Positions 10,901 through 23,443 of a DNA stretch of 23,443 bases are shown one piece after another. Positions within the stretch are counted from its first letter, which is position 1; the number at the start of each line of letters is the position of its first letter. A program made the position numbers and the translations under genes. The notes under the pieces were generated by a model that worked only from the letters and a program-made list of their open reading frames with translations, was not told where the DNA came from and searched no databases. The stretch comes from Baffinella frigidus. Taxonomy: Eukaryota; Cryptophyceae; Cryptomonadales; Baffinellaceae. The stretch is from positions 31,917-55,359 of the forward strand of contig MU646546.1 in the NCBI GenBank assembly GCA_026770585.1, given 5' to 3'.

Positions 10901-13130
10901 TTATTTCTGGTACATCCCCGAACATTTTGGACTTTTGAAAGTCGTTAGCCGTATTGTAGAATCTCGTGATATTGAAAAAATGCAACAGGAATGCAGACAT
11001 GGCTCCAAGAAAGGGTTCCAGGGCTCAACACTTTTCAAATGAGGGCCTAAGTTAGGTTGACAGACCATTATCAAGTTGACATGCCGGGTCCGCGGTACAA
11101 CCCGTCAACTTCGGGGCATAAAAGAGCCCGGGCTCACCAAATCGCTTCGCCTAAATAGACTGAGACCACACAGTGGACTACGAACCTTTCATCAAAAGTC
11201 AACTTGCCCTGATGCAATTAACTTGAAGGCCTTTTTAAAGCAAATGTGGCCACGTTACCCCCCGGAATCCGGCCCCAACGAAACCTGCGTACCACACGAG
11301 GCTATCCATACGAACAGAATAAAAGGAAATTTAAACATTGTGGGGAAATGCTCACGTTTTCGCCCGCTCAGCGGGCGGAAACGTGATCATTTGCTGACTT
11401 TTAGCGTGTTTCCTGGGCAATAATCCAATAATTGACTTATGAATCTGTTCGCATGTATAGCCTCGTGTGGCACGGCGAAACCTCGAGGGTGTCCGCGCCC
11501 GCGCGCAGCGCCCAGCATGTCAACTTAAGAATAGTCAGTCTTCTCAAGTTGAGTCCCAGTGCCTGCTGCAGCTCCTCGCGCGCCTCTGTCCCGGACTATT
11601 CTTAAGTTGAAACCCTCGCCTCGCGGTACAACCCCGTCAACTTTCGCGCGGAAAAGAACCCGAGGGGAGAAAATCGCTTCGCCCAAATAGACTGAAATAT
11701 ACCACCAGCCCTGAAAGTGGGAGCAAATGCTAAGTCGAGACCCCTGATTTCTCCCACAGGACGCCGGAGTCCGGCGACCTCCAGTGCAAATCAAGGGGAT
11801 GAAATAACGCGATTTTCTCCCACTCTGAGGGCTGGGGGTACCTCGAGGGTATCCGCACCAAAGTTAACGGATTTGTACCGCAGAACCCAGCATGTCAACT
11901 TACGAATAGTCAGTCAACCAGAGTGCGGCAAACCTCGAGGGTGTCCGCGCCCGCGCGCAGCTCCCGCAGCCCCAGCGCCTGCCCCAGCTCCTCTCGCGGA
12001 CTATTCTAAAGTTGACACCCTCGCTTCGCGGTACAACCCCGCCAACTTCTGGGCATAAAAGAGCCCGGGATCACCAAATCGCTTCGCCTAAATAGACTGA
12101 GAGAGAGAGCTAGATCTCGAGGGTGTCCGCGCCCGCGGTCTCGTCACCCCTTCCCCCCCAGCGTGAATCTGTCGTGTTTGTCAACTTATCAAAACTCGCT
12201 TTCCCCCCCGTACCTCGAGGGTGTCTGCGCCCGCGCGCAGCTCCCGCAGCCCCAGCGCCTGCCCCAGCTCCTCGTGCGCCTCCGCACTCCCCGCGCTCGC
12301 GTCCACCTCCCGGTTCTGCGCCCCGAGCGGCACCGACACCTTTGTGTACATCCCCTGTTGGTGACGGGGCGGGGTGTTTGGGGTTTGAGGTTTGGGGTGT
12401 GGGGTGTGGGGTGTGGGGTGTGGGGTGTGGGGTGTGGGGTGTGGGGTGTGTTGGTGTGGGGGTTTAAGGTTTAGGGTTTAGGGTTTGGGGTTAGGGGTTA
12501 GGGGGTTAGGGGTTACGGTTTAGGGTTTAGGGCACCGGGTCGCAGGGTTGGAGGGTGGGGGCAGGTCCGAGAGTCTGGGCGCTAGGGTAGAGGGTCTGGG
12601 AAAGGGGGTGGAGGGGTGGAGAAACGGGGAAAAGCGAGGTTTAATAAGTTGACAGAAACCTGGGAGACATGTGCTGGGCCGAGGTCGGAGGAAAGCGTCT
12701 TGTGGTTCCCGTTATTGTCCACCACCTGGACCTTGTAGATTGGCGGGGAGTTTTTGTTGTAGAAGACCACGTTGGATTGGCACTCGACCATGAGCGTCGG
12801 GACATCCCAGCGTCCGTCCTCGGCATGCATCGCCTTCCCGGTCTCAGAGTCGATGAAGAAGCCATTGAACCGCACGTAGTCCGTCGCGATCGACACCGTG
12901 TGGAACCCCGAGTCCGTCAGCGCTGATGTCGCGGAGTTGTACAGCTTCGCGGAGTCATACACCACCAGTGCAATCGCGGCGCCGAACGCCAATACCGATA
13001 TGATGGCGCCCTCTGCGGTCCTGGGGAAGCGCGCCGGGTCTGTCCTTACCGAGCCGCCGTACATGTCCAGCCGGGGTAGGTTCTCCCCGAATTTCCGGGC
13101 CAGTCCCTTGACATCCACGAGGCTCACCAT
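1500..13130 (-). CDS. Unidentified membrane/cysteine-rich protein gene (proposed span of 13 candidate exons)
   Basis: Reading leftwards from 13130, protein-like islands bounded by AG and GT follow one another: 13130-12660, 12354-12214, 9425-9315, 8454-8398, 7398-7309, 6710-6578, 5917-5850, 4975-4892, 3895-3812, 2722-2658, 2580-2544, 2269-2208 and 1554-1500. Phases agree at most joins; the start of 7398 and the 2722/2580 join are unresolved, and exons may be missing between 12214 and 9425. The predicted protein would have a short N-terminal tail, one membrane segment, a middle part I do not recognise, and a cysteine-rich module at the right phase across three exons. The upstream layout (short tail, membrane segment, long following domain) is loosely like Erv41/Erv46 proteins, but I see no diagnostic motif. 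It may be two genes. Confidence 0.55.
1731..1752 (-). pseudogene. 5' copy of the 1554 candidate exon
   Basis: CCCCCAG then GCCGTTCCTACCGGTTCTCT, matching the exon start with a one-base deletion. Confidence 0.7.
1931..1958 (-). pseudogene. 3' copy of the cysteine-rich exon
   Basis: Reads SVFDRDCNP plus G with donor GTCCCT. This copy, the 2067 copy and the exon are each followed by a GA/TC run. Confidence 0.8.
2067..2094 (-). pseudogene. 3' copy of the cysteine-rich exon
   Basis: Reads SVVDPDCNL plus G with donor GTCCCT. Confidence 0.8.
2208..2269 (-). CDS. Candidate exon: cysteine-rich module CDCECGVFDPDC
   Basis: After AAATCAG it completes Trp and reads YNDSKTCDCECGVFDPDCTP plus G; donor GTCCCG. 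Six Cys-spaced residues of the CxCxCGxxDPDC type, which I recall from secreted or surface proteins of algae and other microbes; probably extracellular and disulphide-bonded. Two 3' copies lie downstream. Confidence 0.75.
2544..2580 (-). CDS. Candidate exon: start of a cysteine-rich module
   Basis: After AAACCAG it reads KFPEDWQCPLK plus TG of Trp; donor GTATGC. With the next exon it gives WQCPLKWYNDSKTCDCECG, the W-C-x4-Y...CxCxCG pattern. The split Trp codon fits perfectly, which strongly supports both exons. Confidence 0.72.
2658..2722 (-). CDS. Candidate exon of the - strand gene, 3' limit unresolved
   Basis: After CAGCAG it reads GEGQTLTINRPSPINFEKIQ then GK. The next exon needs phase 1, which puts the join at CAAG followed by GA rather than GT. 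GGAAAGTTC stands both here and at the start of the next exon, so the exact splice point is ambiguous. Confidence 0.5.
2918..2930 (-). pseudogene. Short 5' copy of the 2722 candidate exon
   Basis: CGGCAG then GGAGAGGGG, matching the acceptor and first codons of the exon. Too short to be certain. Confidence 0.45.
2940..3338. other. Stretch without recognised gene
   Basis: A G-run at 2982, a CCTAGG/CCCTA cluster at 3260-3300 resembling the 21493 element core, and TACTTGTTTTCGAATA at 3050, repeated at 3538. Nothing else supported. Confidence 0.5.
3339..3468 (+). mobile_element. Family A element
   Basis: CTAGCTCTGCCTGAGTGAAT to GACTCAAGACAAAGCTAG, with GCGGTACACATCCGTTAACTT inside. Confidence 0.83.
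3573..3640 (+). mobile_element. Family A element, left half
   Basis: CTAGCTCTGCCTCACTCGGG through TCTCAAGTTGACG and GCGGTACAAATTC, then cut off. Confidence 0.75.
3812..3895 (-). CDS. Candidate exon of the - strand gene
   Basis: 28 codons, phase 0 on both sides, TTTGAG to GTTCGC: VQDVVAWQVMLSFEEFMEVV then TVTDIIPQ. Part of it is identical to family C ends, so it could instead be element sequence. Confidence 0.45.
3875..4174. mobile_element. Two family C inverted-repeat elements in tandem
   Basis: CCACGCGACGACATCCTGCA faces GGCTATCGTCGCGTGACGG (3875-4027), and the pattern is repeated at 4068-4174. Both contain ACTGATTAGACCCAAACCGA. Their ends overlap the coding-like sequence of the 3895 exon. 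Confidence 0.78.
4021..4216 (-). pseudogene. Two 5'-type copies of the 3895 candidate exon
   Basis: At 4021-4080 the - strand reads VAWQVMLSFEEFMEIVTVT; at 4171-4216 VMLSF is followed by a one-base insertion. Both sit beside family C ends and lack the exon's 3' end. Confidence 0.75.
4228..4880 (-). repeat. G-rich telomere-like blocks with many unit variants
   Basis: Clustered 6-8 bp variants on the + strand: GGGTTCC/GGGTTC (4237-4400), TTTGGGG (4525-4570), GTGTGGG (4605-4640), TTTTGGG (4650-4695), GGGGTTA (4757-4790). Interrupted at 4443-4507 by non-repeat sequence. Confidence 0.92.
4892..4975 (-). CDS. Candidate exon of the - strand gene
   Basis: 28 codons, phase 0 on both sides, TGTGCAG to GTCACC: VHESLACDRQPSMNLSFAEL then ASLPSAEK. 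One cysteine; product unknown. The upstream copy with the same acceptor junction supports it being coding. Confidence 0.6.
5071..5146 (-). pseudogene. 5' copy of the 4975 candidate exon
   Basis: After acceptor TTTTCAG it reads VHESFACDRQPSMNLSFAEL then SSLPP and runs into a family A fragment (CCGTCAACTTTGG). About four synonymous and three amino-acid changes. Confidence 0.8.
5160..5520. repeat. AT-rich stretch with duplicated segments and a trinucleotide run
   Basis: AAATTTACCACACAATTTAC occurs at 5267 and 5317; CACTTTT...GGCA...GTTTTATRCC occurs at about 5168 and 5357. (GAA)n then (GTA)n at 5470-5508. No gene seen. Confidence 0.75.
5640..5832 (-). repeat. G-rich telomere-like block
   Basis: Almost pure TTTAGGG on the + strand. 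Confidence 0.95.
5850..5917 (-). CDS. Candidate exon of the - strand gene
   Basis: After CTATCAG: two bases plus MTTAGVAALRAKFPSAKSVS then DK, ending in phase 0 at GTCACT. The phase fits the 6710 exon before it and the 4975 exon after it. Confidence 0.55.
6102..6223 (-). pseudogene. Chimeric copy: 5' of the 5917 exon fused to 3' of the 7398 exon
   Basis: After acceptor TAACAG the - strand reads MPTAGMAA (copy of the 5917 exon start, 6223-6192) and then WNSPAGRLVNARVTGHADAE through TALR (copy of the 7398 exon end) with a GT donor. It keeps an acceptor and a donor but has the wrong phase for the neighbours. Confidence 0.75.
6228..6484 (-). repeat. G-rich telomere-like block
   Basis: Clustered variants on the + strand: TTTCTGG, then TTTGGGG, TTTAGGG and finally TTATGGT. 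Confidence 0.9.
6578..6710 (-). CDS. Candidate exon of the - strand gene
   Basis: 44 codons plus one base, from GTGGCAG to GTGACT, phase 0 to 1: DRSDFSPWMFESMRTDASTW then RPASFSASPHSWTLRHVTML then KLSS. GC-rich, no stop, and in phase with the 5917 exon. Product unknown. Confidence 0.5.
6722..6850. repeat. Two short tandem arrays
   Basis: A 29-bp unit (GAGGTGGGGGTTAATGTTCC) occurs twice at 6722 and 6751. Then TCCTAGATATCTAGGA, a perfect palindrome, occurs at 6775 and 6825 with a variant at 6798. Confidence 0.9.
6967..7190. mobile_element. Possible family B element
   Basis: TTGTACTACACTATCT faces TGTGTGTAGTAAATTTCG 200 bp away. The interior has CACCGCGGAACACTTTTAGCG and repeats of TTATGAGAT; no exon is visible. 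Confidence 0.45.
7309..7398 (-). CDS. Candidate exon of the - strand gene, start uncertain
   Basis: 30 codons ending in phase 0 at GTTCCG: WNSPAGRLLSARVTGHADAE then ARRSVVTALR. The acceptor is unclear; AGs at 7391 or inside GCCGGCAG are possible. A copy with two amino-acid changes lies at 6102. Confidence 0.5.
7984..8090. repeat. Dispersed repeat shared with 6483-6575
   Basis: GGTAGGCAATCC, TACGGATATCCCAACCGATTCTCG and CCCTTCGTGGCGAGCTGTGTGG match 6483-6575 in order. Unnamed element. Confidence 0.7.
8156..8197. repeat. 42-bp perfect palindrome
   Basis: TTGGTCACGTATCTCGGGTTA is followed at once by its exact reverse complement. It lies inside a larger decayed palindromic element (about 8110-8250) that ends with a family B motif ACTACTACACAGC. 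Confidence 0.95.
8336..8592 (-). repeat. G-rich telomere-like blocks around the 8454 exon
   Basis: GGGTTC/GGGTCTA units to 8382 and TTTGGGG/TTTAGGG/TTTAGTG units from 8470 to 8592. Confidence 0.85.
8398..8454 (-). CDS. Candidate exon of the - strand gene
   Basis: 19 codons, phase 0 on both sides: VALFNKGEYLTLLEEGQLT between CAACAAG and GTGCAC. Island of protein-like sequence between telomere-like blocks; product unknown. Confidence 0.5.
8628..8769 (+). mobile_element. Family A element, most complete copy
   Basis: 142 bp from CTAGCTCTGCCTCACTCGGG to TGAGACAGAGCTAG; central TCAAGTTGACACG and CCCGTCAACTTC are inverted to each other. No coding capacity. It is the best reference copy for the family. 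Confidence 0.88.
9085..9105 (-). pseudogene. Short 3' copy of the 9425 candidate exon
   Basis: Reads IKMCQLQ before GTACAG. Seven codons, no amino-acid change. Confidence 0.75.
9200..9241 (-). pseudogene. 3' copy of the 9425 candidate exon
   Basis: Reads APWQLQDIKMCQLQ, protein-identical with two synonymous changes (CTT/CTC, CAA/CAG), and keeps a GT donor (GTATGC). Confidence 0.85.
9315..9425 (-). CDS. Candidate exon of the - strand gene
   Basis: 37 codons, phase 0 on both sides, acceptor GGGACAG and donor GTGTGC. It reads VIRNLGKGSNAMFDHSAHAY then VRLAPWQLQDIKMCQLQ. I do not recognise the family. One 5' copy upstream and two 3' copies downstream support the exon limits, because the copies keep the same junctions. 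Confidence 0.68.
9515..9538 (-). pseudogene. 5' copy of the 9425 candidate exon
   Basis: After acceptor AACCAG it reads VIRNLGEG, then diverges to a stop. It lies upstream (in transcription) of the full exon. Confidence 0.75.
9540..10240. other. Stretch with an unresolved repeated fragment
   Basis: ATGCACCCCCACCGAGGCTG followed by TGTCTGA occurs at 9908 and 10036. On the - strand the 10036 copy reads TASVGVHRRLFAFPEHTTLN without stop and could be part of an exon, but I cannot define both boundaries. The rest is AT-rich and shows a G-run at 9635. Confidence 0.4.
10340..10425. mobile_element. Family B palindromic element, decayed
   Basis: GAAAGTTACTACACG faces TGTGTAGTAAATGTCG within AT-rich arms. 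Confidence 0.65.
10541..10681. mobile_element. Family B palindromic element
   Basis: Outer arms GAGTATTGAGTCAAACACGAT and ATCGTGTTTGAGTCAAGTACTC; inner arms AAAATTACTACACGGAC and GTCCGGTGTGTAGTAATTTT. About 140 bp, well preserved. Confidence 0.85.
11053..11166 (+). mobile_element. Family A element
   Basis: TAGGTTGACAGACCATTATCAAGTTGACATGCCGGGT region, GCGGTACAACCCGTCAACTT, GAGCCCGGGCTCACC, AAATAGACTGAGA in family order. Confidence 0.82.
11352..11386. repeat. Strong hairpin, 17-bp arms
   Basis: TCACGTTTTCGCCCGCT faces AGCGGGCGGAAACGTGA with one mismatch and almost no loop. It could be a cruciform or the centre of an old palindromic element. Confidence 0.8.
11482..11511 (-). pseudogene. 3' copy of candidate exon 2
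   Basis: Reads LRAGADTLE with donor GTTTCG. A family A arm separates it from the 11555 fragment; together the two look like one copy split by an insertion. Confidence 0.75.
11513..11697. mobile_element. Composite family A element with exon fragment inside
   Basis: An inverted arm (AGCATGTCAACTTAAGAATAGTC), the exon 2 fragment at 11555, and then a nearly full direct copy (ACTATTCTTAAGTTGA through AAATAGACTGA). Confidence 0.78.
11555..11588 (-). pseudogene. Fragment of the middle of candidate exon 2
   Basis: Reads EAREELQQALG, between the inverted family A arms 11519-11536 and 11593-11611. Confidence 0.7.
11842..11858 (-). pseudogene. Short 3' copy of candidate exon 2
   Basis: GGTGCGGATACCCTCGAG before GTACCC. 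Only about six codons remain, but the donor is intact. Confidence 0.65.
11858..11925 (-). mobile_element. Family A fragment, inverted
   Basis: AAAGTTAACGGATTTGTACCGC and AGCATGTCAACTTACGAATAGTC. Reverse orientation to the 11997 element, with an exon 2 copy between them. Confidence 0.78.
11934..11993 (-). pseudogene. 3' copy of candidate exon 2
   Basis: Reads EELGQALGLRELRAGADTLE, identical in protein over 20 codons with one synonymous change, and keeps a GT donor (GTTTGC). Flanked on the left by an inverted family A arm and on the right by a direct one. Confidence 0.85.
11997..12115 (+). mobile_element. Family A element
   Basis: GGACTATTCTAAAGTTGACA, GCGGTACAACCCCGCCAACTT, GAGCCCGGGATCACC and AAATAGACTGAGAG ending in GAGCTAG. 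Abuts exon 2 copies on both sides. Confidence 0.82.
12116..12137 (-). pseudogene. 3' copy of candidate exon 2
   Basis: Repeats the bases of GADTLE preceded by A-rich codons; the donor GT is lost (AT). Lies directly at the end of a family A element. Confidence 0.75.
12214..12354 (-). CDS. Candidate exon 2 of the - strand gene
   Basis: 47 codons in phase 0 between acceptor CCAACAG and donor GTACGG. It reads GMYTKVSVPLGAQNREVDAS then AGSAEAHEELGQALGLRELR, ending AGADTLE; the second half could form a helix or coiled coil. Four to five downstream fragments copy its 3' part. Confidence 0.7.
12369..12540 (-). repeat. G-rich telomere-like block
   Basis: On the + strand a homogeneous GGGGTGT run (12383-12450) is followed by TTTAGGG units. 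It lies between candidate exons 1 and 2, so it is C-rich on the sense strand. The rest of that intron (12541-12659) is purine-rich on the + strand. Confidence 0.9.
12660..13130 (-). CDS. First exon of the - strand gene, membrane protein N-terminus
   Basis: 157 codons in phase 0, from ATG 13130 to the donor GTTTCT after SQ. It starts MVSLVDVKGLARKFGENLPR. Residues 41-58 (GAIISVLAFGAAIALVVY) form one clear hydrophobic segment; the following 100 residues (for example DYVRFNGFFID, VPTLMVECQSNVVFYNK) look like a folded extracytoplasmic or lumenal part. Codon use is GC-rich at third positions, as in ELP3 exons. I do not recognise the family. The ATG has no in-frame upstream alternative close by. 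Confidence 0.75.
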
Positions 13131-13634
13131 CGCGCTTGACGAGAAGTTCCAGAGGTTCCCAAAGAAGTTCTCTCAGCACAGCTTCCCAGTCCCGGTAGCT
13201 ACCGCAGATTCGCGAAAAGCGTCAGCAGAGGCGTGCGGGCTCTGCCGACTCCCTCCAACCGCGGCAGGTGCTTGAGCTTGCTCTATATCCCCGTCAAGAG
13301 GGATGTCATGGAGCACACCGCGGACCTCCCGAAGTGGAACCAGAGAGCGGCCCTTGAGAATCACCTGGTTCCCCCTTTTTCGAGCTGTAGTAATTTTTAT
13401 AGGATTTTTCTATAAAAACACTCCAATCCCTTTGAAGGACGCAGCGGCTCAGGGCTTCCAATAAAAATTACTACACCTCGAAAGCCATGCCCCCATTCTT
13501 CTCGAGCTTCCATTGACCGGCTCTCGCTCAGGTCGTTCATGCTAGGCACAGGACAAGCGGTGATCGCGACTGTGGCTGTGAACGAATAGTGTGAAACAGA
13601 CACTGGTGGCAGGGCTGGAGCCGTCCGTTCCGAC
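13131..13634. promoter_or_regulatory. Divergent intergenic region, probable two-way promoter
   Basis: This 504-bp stretch separates the ATG of the - strand gene from the ATG of ELP3. It has no telomere-like repeats and no exon copies, unlike the introns. Apart from the family B element at 13386-13478 I see no recognisable TATA box or other promoter element. The promoter role is inferred from position only. Confidence 0.55.
13386..13478. mobile_element. Family B palindromic element between the two genes
   Basis: GTAGTAATTTTTATAGG at the left faces CCAATAAAAATTACTACAC at the right, about 93 bp overall. It is the only repeat element in the intergenic region. Confidence 0.78.
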
Positions 13635-23417
<9,783 letters not shown>

Positions 23418-23443
23418 GTACCTTCAACCATATGTGTATATAT

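Larger units (their letters stand above)
10240..11040. repeat. Non-coding stretch with repeated segments
   Basis: Besides the family B elements it holds two copies each of CACCAGGAAAAGCTCGAATG (about 10507 and 10806), GTGCCACGCTGGATT (10294, 10757) and AGGGTTTAGCCCTGGAACCC/GGGTTCCAGGGCTC in inverted order (10873, 11013). I see no exon here. Confidence 0.6.

Noticed and set aside
11076-11423. 115-residue + strand ORF
   Set aside because: Begins inside a family A element and crosses a hairpin; no protein-like composition or splice context.
12660-13130. Firm naming of the - strand first exon as an Erv41/Erv46 (ERGIC) protein
   Set aside because: Only the general layout is similar; I see no shared diagnostic residues.

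Overview
The window is nuclear DNA of an intron-rich eukaryote. It has GT-AG introns, (TTTAGGG)n-type repeats and many short inverted-repeat elements, and no bacterial gene organisation. A green-lineage (prasinophyte-like) alga or another protist with a plant-type telomere repeat is my best guess; the repeat type and the plant-like ELP3 residues suggest it, and nothing proves it.

Two divergent genes meet near 13.1-13.6 kb. On the + strand, 13635 to beyond the right end, lies ELP3, the catalytic subunit of Elongator (tRNA wobble-uridine modification). I could read 14 exons whose phases fit together exactly. They give 443 residues covering the N-terminal region and radical-SAM core and ending at the conserved RDVRTRE; the acetyltransferase end lies outside the window. 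On the - strand, 13130 down to at least 1500, a series of protein-like islands with mostly compatible phases suggests one long gene. It would encode a protein with an N-terminal membrane segment and, about 10 kb downstream, a cysteine-rich module (CDCECGxxDPDC) followed by the start of another. I cannot name it, and it may be more than one gene. The 504 bp between the two start codons should hold both promoters and carries one palindromic element.

The striking feature is the introns. Many are built almost wholly of 6-8 bp telomere-like units, and the units keep one orientation relative to transcription: C-rich (CCCTAAA) on the sense strand of both genes, so the strand flips where transcription flips. 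The longer introns also hold partial copies of the neighbouring exons. These obey a simple rule in both genes. Copies upstream of an exon carry its 5' part, usually with an AG acceptor; copies downstream carry its 3' part, usually with a GT donor. This is what repeated tandem duplication across exon-intron junctions, keeping one intact exon, would leave behind. In ELP3 most differences between copies and exons are synonymous.

Interspersed are several families of short palindromic or MITE-like elements: family A (CTAGCTCTG ends, core GTCAACTT), family B (core ACTACAC / GTGTAGT), family C (core ATCGTCGCGTG), and others. There are also GA/TC microsatellites and minisatellites. I saw no rRNA, tRNA or CRISPR array.
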